This document shows positions 1-5,809 of a stretch of DNA of 6,363 nt, piece by piece (the stretch's first letter is position 1; the number at the start of each line of letters is the position of its first letter). Source of the stretch: a bacterium (lineage in GTDB: Bacteria; Krumholzibacteriota; Krumholzibacteria; LZORAL124-64-63); contig QNDV01000137.1 in the NCBI GenBank assembly GCA_003646045.1, positions 1 to 6,363 of the forward strand. Reading direction: 5' to 3'. The translations under genes were made by a program, and so were the position numbers. The notes below the pieces were generated by a model that was given only the letters and a program-made list of their open reading frames with translations, searched no databases and was not told the DNA's origin.

Positions 1-359
1 CCACGCATGGAGAAGGTACCTGTGATGCGGTCGTCACCTGCAATGTAGCCGCCCGTGAAATGGGCTGGTACGGCACCTCCACCCGGGCGAAACGTGAAAC
101 TGATCCGCGTGGACGTGATATGCACGTTTTCGAGGGGAAGGGTATCGCGTTGTGCTTCTACGATGGTACCCGACCATGAGGTCCCGGAGCCGTCGAGTTC
201 TACCCGCACTTCGAATTCACTGCCGTCGGTACTGCGCATCGTGCCGAGCCAACTGCCGGCAGGGCCCGCGGCAAGAGCTTCGCCGGTGGCTACGGTCAAC
301 AGGCACAACACGCCCAGGATCACAACAGACCGGAGCATGGGAACGATTCCCTGCGACAT
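1..359 (-). CDS. Secreted protein, N-terminal part (cut by window edge)
   Basis: The frame reads open from an ATG at 359 to the window edge, giving 119 codons without a stop. The start is chosen because GAGGAG at 367-372 lies 7 bases upstream; an in-frame ATG at 365 sits too close to it. Residues 1-30 form a typical Sec signal peptide: short basic N-region (R10), hydrophobic stretch at about 11-25, and a probable cleavage after ALA (28-30). The mature part begins AGPAGSWLGTM and continues as a beta-rich, Gly/Thr-rich segment ending ITGTFSM. From memory, this G-x-W-x-G pattern followed by alternating strands and a late GTF resembles the small domain that precedes alpha/beta-hydrolase or serine-peptidase domains in secreted enzymes. 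The catalytic part, if any, lies outside the window, so no function is assigned. The gene and its export are well supported; the domain resemblance is tentative. Confidence 0.8.
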   Translation of the reverse strand, partial: MSQGIVPMLRSVVILGVLCLLTVATGEALAAGPAGSWLGTMRSTDGSEFEVRVELDGSGTSWSGTIVEAQRDTLPLENVHITSTRISFTFRPGGGAVPAHFTGGYIAGDDRITGTFSMR

Positions 360-396
360 TGCCATTCTCCTCACGAATTGAACTCCCGAACACGGT

Positions 397-449
397 CTGG
401 GATTGGTCCGTGGAATATACAGTTTGGTCAATGTCTTGTCCAATCCCTG
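397..449. repeat. Inverted repeat with TTGG(T/A)C half-sites, possible operator
   Basis: CTGGGATTGGTC (397-408) is repeated in inverted orientation at 438-449, matching 10 of 12 bases, with a perfect 8-base core (399-406 and 440-447). The arm centres are 41 bp apart, close to four helical turns. A further TTGGTC lies at 424-429, exactly 21 bp after the one at 403-408, and another on the minus strand at 470-475. The right arm covers the proposed -35 element of the secreted-protein promoter, while the -10 lies between the arms. The repeats are visible directly; regulator binding is inferred. Confidence 0.4.
414..443 (-). promoter_or_regulatory. Possible sigma70-like promoter of the secreted-protein gene
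   Basis: On the minus strand TTGGAC (438-443) and TATATT (414-419) are separated by 18 bases, placing a start site about 50 bases upstream of the ATG at 359. The -10 matches the consensus well and the -35 only in part (3/6). It overlaps an inverted repeat described separately. This is a by-eye assignment, and the sigma-factor preferences of this organism are unknown. Confidence 0.35.
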
Positions 450-469
450 TTGTTCCCCGATAAACAGGG
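445..469. repeat. Small inverted repeat in the 360-764 gap
   Basis: CCCTGTT (445-451) and AACAGGG (463-469) are perfectly complementary with an 11-base loop. An alternative inner pairing TCCCC (454-458) with GGGGA (467-471) competes with it. No T-run follows on either strand, so it is not a standard intrinsic terminator. It lies just upstream of the proposed secreted-protein promoter and may simply be part of the regulatory region. Confidence 0.3.
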
Positions 470-498
470 GACCAACCTCATATTTCCCAACTACCCCC

Positions 499-528
499 TT
501 GCAATTGGGGGGCCCACACGAGTATACT
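499..528 (+). promoter_or_regulatory. Plus-strand promoter for the candidate small RNA
   Basis: TTGCAA (499-504, 4/6 to the -35 consensus) and TATACT (523-528, 5/6 to the -10 consensus) are separated by 18 bases, predicting a start near 535. No plus-strand protein gene follows for more than 2 kb, so the promoter would serve a non-coding RNA. The -35 sits in the loop of a C5/G6 inverted repeat (494-498 with 507-512), which might affect regulator or polymerase access. This is the best-looking promoter in the gap, but it rests on sequence match alone. Confidence 0.45.
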
Positions 529-534
529 GATCCG

Positions 535-700
535 AGGTCGCTGTCCGCTTCGATGCGGATGCGGCTTTGATATTCGATGCGGGATTCCGCGACACCTTGG
601 CTGGGTGGCTGCGGAAGATTCGAAGCGTCCTAAAGGCCCCAGGGTAACGAGTCGCACCCTGGACGCTGGAAGGTCACTTTGCCCGCATCGATATCTTTTT
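535..700 (+). ncRNA. Candidate structured small RNA of unknown class
   Basis: The region lies between two minus-strand genes and is poor in credible ORFs. GATATTCGATGCGGG (569-583) pairs with CCCGCATCGATATC (682-695) as a 14-bp stem with one bulged U, directly followed by TTTTT (696-700). The enclosed 98 bases form two hairpins. In the first, TTCCGC (585-590) pairs with GCGGAA (611-616), with CACC/GGTG (593-596, 604-607) inside. In the second, AGCGTCC (624-630) pairs with GGACGCT (661-667), continued by AGGGT/ACCCT (641-645, 656-660) after an 8-10 base one-sided bulge. A 5' hairpin, TCCGC/GCGGA (544-548, 555-559), precedes the closing stem. With the promoter at 499-528 the RNA would be about 165 nt. 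End-to-end pairing plus a U tail recalls 6S or other stable RNAs, but I see no class signature, including the SRP domain IV or cobalamin motifs. The fold is by hand and expression is unproven. Confidence 0.5.
682..700 (+). terminator. Probable Rho-independent end of the candidate RNA
   Basis: The 3' strand of the closing stem (682-695) runs straight into five T residues (696-700), then ATATT. The stem partner lies about 100 bases upstream, so this is a long-range rather than a compact terminator hairpin, as in some stable RNAs. The T-run is on the plus strand only. Read from the UbiA side, the same stem is not followed by T residues, so it does not look like the terminator of the minus-strand operon. 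Confidence 0.4.
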
Positions 701-764
701 ATATTCCAGTTGCTGTAGCCACACACCTGATATCCGGTATCCCGCCTGATTACCGCTTTCCGCC

Positions 765-1637
765 TCACATGAGCCGTGGTACGACCAGCGCCAGATCCAC
801 CAGGCTCCATAGTACCAGGGCGTGGTACATGCCGCGCTCGTGTCGCGCATCCGGCCAACCAGGGGCTTGCGACCACCAGAACACCAGATGCAACAGCCAG
901 CCGGTCAAGGCCGCGATCAGAACCAGCCGGTCCGCGGTCGCTTCCAGTTGGGGCATGGTCAGCAGCAGGCCCGCTGCACCGAGACCCAGCAGCAGGGCCA
1001 GGGCCAGCGAGCCCCGTTGTCCCAGGGCCGTGGCCAGGGTACGGTCTCCGCGGGCACGATCCTCGGCGCACTGGTAGATCTGGGTCAGGGGATAGAACGA
1101 ACCGAAGAGCAGGGCGAATCCTCCCACCAGCCGCAGATTACCCAGGTTGTCGCCCCAGCCGGCTGCGAAGCCGGCCAACAGCCCGGCCAGGGTGGTTCCC
1201 GCCCCATATCCCAACATATTCACCAGCAGGTCCAGTCCGGGACGGGATTTCCACCGCGTCGCCGGGTGGGAATAGAGCACCGACAACCCCACGCAAACCA
1301 GAGTGATGGCACCGAAGCGGGGGTCTACCCCTACCCAGCCGACCAGGGCTCCTGTCAGCATCAGCGCCAGGGACCATTGCGCCAGGCCCCCGGGTGGCCG
1401 GGGAGGCCGGCGCAGGTAGGCCACCGGACCCGTGTCCCGGTCGTAGGCACTGTTGAAGGCGAGGGTACCGCCGTTGAGCAGCACTACCCATCCCAGCCAG
1501 GCGGCCACCAGGGGCAGGATTGCCGGCGCGTCAGCTCCGGATGGTCGGGAGAGGATCACTCCCACGGCGAGTTGGGCGGAAAGAATGGGCCATTGTCCCG
1601 GTCGGGTCAGGCGCAGGGCGTCGGTCCATGCGGCCAC
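765..1637 (-). CDS. UbiA-family membrane prenyltransferase
   Basis: UbiA enzymes transfer a prenyl chain from a prenyl diphosphate onto an aromatic or other acceptor in the membrane, using two Asp-rich motifs to bind Mg-diphosphate. In this 290-residue product the first motif is NSAYDRDTGPV (62-72; N62, D66, D68) and the second is YQCAEDRARGDRT (188-200; D193, D198), with hydrophobic segments throughout as expected for a multi-helix protein. The first motif differs from the usual NDxxDxxxD and resembles a UbiA-like subgroup with NSxYDxDxG. The acceptor cannot be named. I chose GTG at 1637. TTG at 1646 overlaps the upstream TGA as TTGA and is equally possible (293 residues). Neither has a clear Shine-Dalgarno, so translational coupling to the DUF116 gene is likely. 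A further in-frame start at 1760 would overlap the upstream gene by 118 bases and add unrelated sequence. It is the last gene of the operon. Confidence 0.88.
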   Translation of the reverse strand: MAAWTDALRLTRPGQWPILSAQLAVGVILSRPSGADAPAILPLVAAWLGWVVLLNGGTLAFNSAYDRDTGPVAYLRRPPRPPGGLAQWSLALMLTGALVGWVGVDPRFGAITLVCVGLSVLYSHPATRWKSRPGLDLLVNMLGYGAGTTLAGLLAGFAAGWGDNLGNLRLVGGFALLFGSFYPLTQIYQCAEDRARGDRTLATALGQRGSLALALLLGLGAAGLLLTMPQLEATADRLVLIAALTGWLLHLVFWWSQAPGWPDARHERGMYHALVLWSLVDLALVVPRLM

Positions 1638-1642
1638 TGATT

Positions 1643-2224
1643 TCAAGGTGCGCCGATCGTATCGGTAAGCGCCGGGTCCGTGGTGGCTGCCGGTCCGTTC
1701 CGGGTCACCGCTTGCAGTTGTGCTTCCAGCCAGGGCAGATCGATGTCCGCGTTCACACACATCTTTTCCATCGAGGCCAGGGGGGCCAACAGGGCCGGAA
1801 CCTCCGGCACACTGCGCATGGCTTTGACCAGGCGATCGTGGCAGGCGGTGGCGATGATCAGGTCGGGTTTCTCGCTACGGGCCAGTTCATAGGCGATGTG
1901 GCTGCGGTAGGCCACCAGGGCCCGTACGCCGTAGGCGGCGCAAAGACGGGATATGTCGCCCAGGGGGCAGGTCCGGCATTCAATGCTGGCGGCCAGGTCG
2001 TGACCCGCGCCGGGGCAACATCCGCGCCGGCTCACGCAACGGGGCATTATCAACAACACGGTGCGGGCCGGTCGGCTGCTCAAATATCGGTGGACACGGC
2101 GGTTCTGGGTCCTGGTCAGGAAGCCGATGAAGCGTCGCTCCCAGGCCGGCATCACGCGTAATACGCCGCGAGTCACCGCCACCAGGCGGACAAACCACGG
2201 CGATTGCCAGGGCGAGTTGAACAC
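1643..2224 (-). CDS. DUF116 family cysteine-rich protein
   Basis: The 193-residue product begins at GTG 2224, four bases downstream of the methyltransferase stop; GGAAAGG about 10 bases upstream can serve as the Shine-Dalgarno. After a partly hydrophobic, basic N-terminal region (about 8-50), it shows the DUF116 pattern: LLIMPRCVSRRGCC (57-70), CRTCPLGD (83-90), DLIIATACHDRL (121-132) and MCVNADID (155-162). Seven of its cysteines (63, 69, 70, 83, 86, 128, 156) fall in these blocks, suggesting a metal or Fe-S cluster site; this is inference, as the family has no established function that I know of. The C-terminus after about residue 173 is low-complexity and probably disordered. The gene sits between the RNA methyltransferase and UbiA genes with minimal spacing, so it is almost surely co-transcribed. 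ATG codons further inside (M25) are alternative starts but would lose part of the N-terminal region. Confidence 0.85.
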   Translation of the reverse strand: MFNSPWQSPWFVRLVAVTRGVLRVMPAWERRFIGFLTRTQNRRVHRYLSSRPARTVLLIMPRCVSRRGCCPGAGHDLAASIECRTCPLGDISRLCAAYGVRALVAYRSHIAYELARSEKPDLIIATACHDRLVKAMRSVPEVPALLAPLASMEKMCVNADIDLPWLEAQLQAVTRNGPAATTDPALTDTIGAP

Positions 2225-2227
2225 GTG

Positions 2228-2749
2228 TCAGGGACCTTTCCGCGCTTGCCAGTGGCGCCTTATCTCGTAGGCCAGGATTCCGAAACTGACGGCCACGTTC
2301 AGGGACTTCTTGGTGCCCGCCATGGGAATCTCCACGACTTCGTCCACCAGCTCGAGAACCCCCGGCCCCACGCCATCCACCTCGTGGCCCACCACGAAAC
2401 AGACGGGAAAGGACCAGGTCATGCTACCCCAGGTACGGGCCTGCGCCGTCTGCTCCAGGGCGACGAGCCGGATGCCGCTGCGGGCCAGGCTGAGACACGC
2501 TTCCTCGGGCTCACGCCAATAGTCCCAGGGTACGGACCTGGTCGCTCCCAACGCCGTTTTCTCCATGTCCGGCCGCGGGGGAGTGGCGGTCATGCCCGTA
2601 AGATACAAACCAGCCAGGGCCGCCGCATCGGCGGTGCGGAACATGGAGCCCACGTTCCAGACACTGCGGACGTTGTCCAGCAGGGCGTAGACCGGCATCC
2701 GGCCCGGCAGGGGAGGTAGGATCCGCGGGGTGGGATCAGAGGTGGTCAT
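2228..2749 (-). CDS. TrmH/SpoU-family RNA 2'-O-methyltransferase
   Basis: Members of this SPOUT group methylate the 2'-OH of a tRNA or rRNA ribose using S-adenosylmethionine, as dimers with a trefoil-knot fold. The 173-residue product carries all three family motifs: motif 1 NVGSMFRTADA (32-42, with the catalytic-type N32 and R38), motif 2 FVVGHEVDGVGP (118-129) and motif 3 IPMAGTKKSLNVAVSFGI (141-158). There is no N-terminal RNA-binding extension, so it is a minimal knot domain, similar in size to TrmL-like enzymes. The target nucleotide cannot be deduced. The ATG at 2749 is preferred: AGGGGA lies about 9 bases upstream and the protein starts naturally before the first strand (VYALLDNV, 20-27). 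An upstream in-frame start at 2818 would add 23 residues of unlikely sequence. It is the first gene of the minus-strand operon, followed 3 bases later by the DUF116 gene. Confidence 0.9.
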   Translation of the reverse strand: MTTSDPTPRILPPLPGRMPVYALLDNVRSVWNVGSMFRTADAAALAGLYLTGMTATPPRPDMEKTALGATRSVPWDYWREPEEACLSLARSGIRLVALEQTAQARTWGSMTWSFPVCFVVGHEVDGVGPGVLELVDEVVEIPMAGTKKSLNVAVSFGILAYEIRRHWQARKGP

Positions 2750-2935
2750 CGACGTACTTCCCCTGTGGTTCCGGGACTCGGGTCGAACAGGTACATATTG
2801 GCTCCGCCGGCGCTCCAATGCAATCTCCCGCTGTGGGTTGCCTCAGGTATGATGCCGCTAAACCCGCGGTCCCCGGGGCCGATACCGGGTCTGGACGTAC
2901 ACGCATCCATCCGCAACCGAGAAAGCTGCGCACCC
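2750..2935. promoter_or_regulatory. Divergent intergenic region, promoters not resolved
   Basis: This 186-base gap separates the minus-strand operon (start 2749) from the plus-strand glycosyltransferase gene (start 2936) and should contain both promoters. On the plus strand a -10-like TATGAT lies at 2848-2853, without a convincing -35 at 16-18 bases. On the minus strand TTGCAT (2818-2823) lies 18 bases from a weak AATATG. A self-complementary CCCCGGGG occurs in the region that would be the 5' leader of the plus transcript. No strong operator or riboswitch was recognised. Confidence 0.3.
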
Positions 2936-4342
2936 ATGAAGCGCAAGACCGTCAGCCTGTGCCTCATCGCCCGCGACGAGGAAGCCACCATCGGGGCCGC
3001 CATCAAATCGGTACTCGCCCTCGTGGACGAAGTGATCGTCGTGGATACCGGCTCTCGTGACAACACCCGTATCATTGCCGAGGGGTACGGCGCCCGCGTG
3101 CTGGAAGTGCCCTGGAACGATGACTTCGCCGCGGCACGCAATGCCGGCCTGGGCGAAGCCGTCTGCGACTGGGTCCTGGTCCTTGATGCGGACGAGTGCC
3201 TGCAGCCCTGCCGTCCCGTGGAATTCCAGCGCTACCTGCATGATCCGCAGGTGGCGGGCTACCGGGTGCGTATCGTCAGCCCCCGCGAGGAATCCGGACC
3301 TGACGGAAGACGCCAGGTGAGGTTGTTCCGCAACTCGCCGGAGGCCCGTTACGAATTCCCCGTCCACGAACAGATAACACCGGCCCTGGAAGCCTGGGCA
3401 CGGTCCACCGGACTGGTGATCCAGGATACGCCGCTGGTGGTGATCCACGACGGCGAAAGCCCCGAGCGGCGCACCCGCCGGCGCGAACGGAACCTGCGGC
3501 TGCTGAACCAGGCGCTTGAAACCCATGGCCAGGAGCCCTACTTCCCCTATCGCCTGGCTTGCGAGACCATGTTGCGGCTGGACGGGGAGGTTCTGCCCGT
3601 AGGAGGCCTGGACGAGGCCCTGGGTTACCTGCAGCGTTCGTGGCGACTGCTATCGCCAAAGGATGACGAGGAATTGCGCTGCCTGCACTGGCTGCCCGAC
3701 CTGGGTACGCGTATCGCTTCGGGAATGCTGGCCATGGGCGAAGTGCCCGCGGCACGCTCCACCCTCGGCACCCTGCGGGGGCTCGTCCCCGGTCACCCCC
3801 TGGTTCTGCTGCACGGCGTGGCTGCGGATATCCGCTATCTGGCCGAACGGACCAACGATTTGACGTCCGACGACGCCTCCAGGATCATTGCCGCAGCACG
3901 CGCCGACCTGGAGAGGCTGCGCTCCGGCGAACCGGTGCCGCCCCAGGATACCATCGACGGCCGGGTCCGCGATCTCTATCCCCTGCGCTATTTCGGGGAG
4001 CTGGCCCTGCTCGAGGGGCGGGTCACCGAAGCTTCCGAGCGATTCGAACAGGCGCTGGAATGGGATCCGAACTATTCTTTCGCCTGGCTCGGCTTGGCGG
4101 AATGCTCGCGCTTCGCGGGGGATCGCAAACGGGCCATGAAGCTCTATCTGCGTGCGGTCACCGAAAGCGAATGGAACCACCGGGCGTGGTTCCGCGGCGC
4201 GGCCCTCATGGCTGACATGGGCTTCCATGACAACGCCGCCAGTTGGCTGCGGACGGCCTGCGCACGGTTTCCGGAGCATCCCCGGGCCCGCCGCGAGCGC
4301 CTGGAGGCCCTGGACCACGGTGAAATCCCCGCCCACGTCTGA
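2936..4342 (+). CDS. Family 2 glycosyltransferase with C-terminal TPR-like repeats
   Basis: The 468-residue product opens with a GT-A glycosyltransferase domain (about 5-150): VSLCLIARDEEATIG (6-20), VDEVIVVDTGSRDNT (30-44, binding the nucleotide part of the donor), DDFAAARNAGL (62-72) and the metal-binding DADE (84-87), then VRLFRN (128-133) and FPVHEQI (141-147), typical of this TPR-associated GT2 group. The C-terminal half is helical; residues about 352-453 form three TPR-like repeats, clearest in EASERFEQALEWDPNYSFAW and its neighbours. Such proteins usually sit in the cytoplasm or at the inner membrane face and transfer a sugar to a glycan or protein; donor and acceptor are unknown. I chose ATG 2936 because the family begins at this KTVSLCLI strand. 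The GTG at 2765 is in frame but adds 57 residues without family character. The Shine-Dalgarno is weak (GAGAAAG, 2920-2926). The next gene starts 35 bases downstream. Confidence 0.9.
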   Translation: MKRKTVSLCLIARDEEATIGAAIKSVLALVDEVIVVDTGSRDNTRIIAEGYGARVLEVPWNDDFAAARNAGLGEAVCDWVLVLDADECLQPCRPVEFQRYLHDPQVAGYRVRIVSPREESGPDGRRQVRLFRNSPEARYEFPVHEQITPALEAWARSTGLVIQDTPLVVIHDGESPERRTRRRERNLRLLNQALETHGQEPYFPYRLACETMLRLDGEVLPVGGLDEALGYLQRSWRLLSPKDDEELRCLHWLPDLGTRIASGMLAMGEVPAARSTLGTLRGLVPGHPLVLLHGVAADIRYLAERTNDLTSDDASRIIAAARADLERLRSGEPVPPQDTIDGRVRDLYPLRYFGELALLEGRVTEASERFEQALEWDPNYSFAWLGLAECSRFAGDRKRAMKLYLRAVTESEWNHRAWFRGAALMADMGFHDNAASWLRTACARFPEHPRARRERLEALDHGEIPAHV

Positions 4343-4350
4343 CACTGCCG

Positions 4351-4373
4351 CGGACCGCGGCGGTCCGAGGAGA
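4351..4373 (+). promoter_or_regulatory. Hairpin abutting the Shine-Dalgarno of the nucleotidase gene
   Basis: CGGACCG (4351-4357) and CGGTCCG (4361-4367) form a perfect 7-bp stem with a 3-base loop, ending exactly where AGGAGA (4368-4373) begins; the ATG follows 5 bases after AGGAG. There is no T-run, so this is not an intrinsic terminator. It may keep the ribosome-binding site exposed, act as an mRNA processing or stability element, or be chance in a G+C-rich spacer. Confidence 0.4.
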
Positions 4374-4377
4374 TTCC

Positions 4378-5766
4378 ATGACAGCCACCAGCCTCGAGCG
4401 GCTGCGGTCGGATCCCGGTCGTCGCGTGCATACGAACCGCAACCTGCGGCTGGCAGCCATCGGCGCCATCGGTTTCGACATGGATCATACGCTGGCCATC
4501 TACAACACCGATAATTTCAATCGCCTGTGTTTCGAACTGGCCAGCGAACGTCTGATCGCCGACCGCGGTTACCCGGTGGACATCCGCCGTGTACGGTGGG
4601 ATCCCCACGCCGCCATCCGTGGCCTGGTGGTGGACAAGCGACTGGGCAACCTGCTGAAGATCGATGCCCACGGTCATTTGACGCGGGTACGCCATGGCGG
4701 CCGCTTCCTGGACAAGGAGGAACGCCGGCGCAACTACCCGCGGGGGCGAATCCGCATCGGCAGCGACCGCTACCGTGTTTTCGATACCCTTTTCGATCTG
4801 CCCGAGGGCTGCCTCTACGCCGGCATCGTGGATCTCATGGAGAGTGGGCTGCAACTGGATGTTTCCTGGCGCACCCTTTTCGACGATATCCGCGAGGTGG
4901 TCGATACGCTTCATGCCGACGGAACCCTCAAGACACGCATCGTGGCCGACCTGGACCGCTACTTCCTGAAGGATCCCGAACTGGTGGCGACACTGCACCG
5001 GCAGCGCGAGGCGGGCCACCGCCTGTTCCTGCTGACGAATTCGGAGGTCGACTACACCGCCGCGGTCATGGACCATCTCATCGGCGGGCCGACCGGTTCC
5101 TGGGAGGATCTCTTCGACCTGGTGGTCTGCTTCGCGTGCAAGCCGGGTTTCTTTGTCGCCAGGGGACCGGGCGAACCGGTGCCGCCGGGCTCCTTACCCC
5201 TGATGCCCAACGGCAGGGGTCACTGTTATACGGGGGGCGACGCGTTCTTCCTGGAGAAGACCCTGGGCTTCGGCGGCGACGAGATCCTCTACTTCGGTGA
5301 CCACACCTACGGTGACATCCTGCGCAGCAAGAAGAGTGTCGGGTGGCGCACGGCCATGATCGTGCCCGAGGTGGCCCAGGAGGCAGAGGTCCTGTGGCCG
5401 TTGCGGACCGAGCGGCGGGAACTGGCCGACCTGGAACAGGGTCTGGAGGATCTGGTCCTGGCCCGGGACCATCTGGCCGGTACCCAAGGTGATCCCGGCG
5501 AACTGGCGCGGCTGGAGAAAAGCATCGCCGAGGCCCTGGGACATCGTGCCCGTCTGCAGCGCCTGGTGCGTGGCGTCCTCAATCCCCATTGGGAATCCGT
5601 GTTCCGGGAGGGCCGCGCGGCCAGTCGTTTCGGCCGCCAGATCATGGAATTCTCTTGTATCTATACCGCCCGAGTCAGTAACTTGGTCAACTACGCGACT
5701 GATACTTTCTTCGCCCGTCCGCCGGAAATCCTGCCCCACGAACGGTGGCTGCAGACCGGTCGCTGA
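4378..5766 (+). CDS. HAD-IG family (cN-II-like) 5'-nucleotidase
   Basis: The 462-residue product matches the HAD subfamily IG 5'-nucleotidases, related to the eukaryotic cytosolic purine nucleotidase cN-II, which hydrolyse nucleoside 5'-monophosphates (IMP/GMP in cN-II) through a phospho-aspartate. Motif I is GFDMDHTLAIYN (32-43; nucleophile D34, general acid D36), motif II is LLTNSE (218-223; T220), and motif III is YFGDHTYGDILRSKK (305-319; D308 and D313 hold Mg), followed by GWRTAMIVPE, very close to the cN-II sequence as I recall it. The C-terminal part is helical, with a probable coiled coil at about 340-400, then the family-typical tail ending near FARPPEILPHERW. Length is usual for the family. 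The start is supported by AGGAG at 4368-4372. No signal peptide is seen, so it is cytoplasmic. It lies 35 bases after the glycosyltransferase gene and 43 bases before the GAPDH-like gene, probably in one operon. The actual substrate is not shown by the sequence. Confidence 0.92.
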   Translation: MTATSLERLRSDPGRRVHTNRNLRLAAIGAIGFDMDHTLAIYNTDNFNRLCFELASERLIADRGYPVDIRRVRWDPHAAIRGLVVDKRLGNLLKIDAHGHLTRVRHGGRFLDKEERRRNYPRGRIRIGSDRYRVFDTLFDLPEGCLYAGIVDLMESGLQLDVSWRTLFDDIREVVDTLHADGTLKTRIVADLDRYFLKDPELVATLHRQREAGHRLFLLTNSEVDYTAAVMDHLIGGPTGSWEDLFDLVVCFACKPGFFVARGPGEPVPPGSLPLMPNGRGHCYTGGDAFFLEKTLGFGGDEILYFGDHTYGDILRSKKSVGWRTAMIVPEVAQEAEVLWPLRTERRELADLEQGLEDLVLARDHLAGTQGDPGELARLEKSIAEALGHRARLQRLVRGVLNPHWESVFREGRAASRFGRQIMEFSCIYTARVSNLVNYATDTFFARPPEILPHERWLQTGR

Positions 5767-5809
5767 CCGGCGTTCCAAGGACCCGTTCCAGTCCAGGGGG
5801 ATTGCTGCC

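Noticed and set aside
639..662. CCAGGGT/ACCCTGG as an intrinsic terminator of the minus-strand operon
   Set aside because: The stem is perfect but is followed on the minus strand by GGGCCTTTAGG rather than a T-run; it fits better as part of the plus-strand RNA.
478..1071. Minus-strand ORF of 197 codons overlapping the UbiA gene and the 360-764 gap
   Set aside because: It is rich in Arg, Pro and Gly without any recognisable motif, and its upstream part is an out-of-frame shadow of the UbiA gene.
822..1640. Plus-strand ORF of 272 codons
   Set aside because: It is antisense to the UbiA gene, with a Gln/Gly-rich composition typical of a shadow frame, while UbiA carries both catalytic motifs.
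1638..1760. Longer UbiA start at 1760
   Set aside because: It would overlap the DUF116 gene by 118 bases and the added residues do not look like UbiA sequence.
2768..2789. GGTTC...GAAC stretch resembling a tRNA T-arm
   Set aside because: The spacing and loop do not fit a T-arm and no acceptor, D or anticodon arm can be drawn around it.
2765..2935. N-terminal extension of the glycosyltransferase from GTG 2765
   Set aside because: The extra 57 residues have no family character, have no good Shine-Dalgarno and would fill the divergent promoter region.
4144..5076. Minus-strand ORF of 310 codons
   Set aside because: It is antisense to the glycosyltransferase end and the nucleotidase gene, both of which have strong family motifs.
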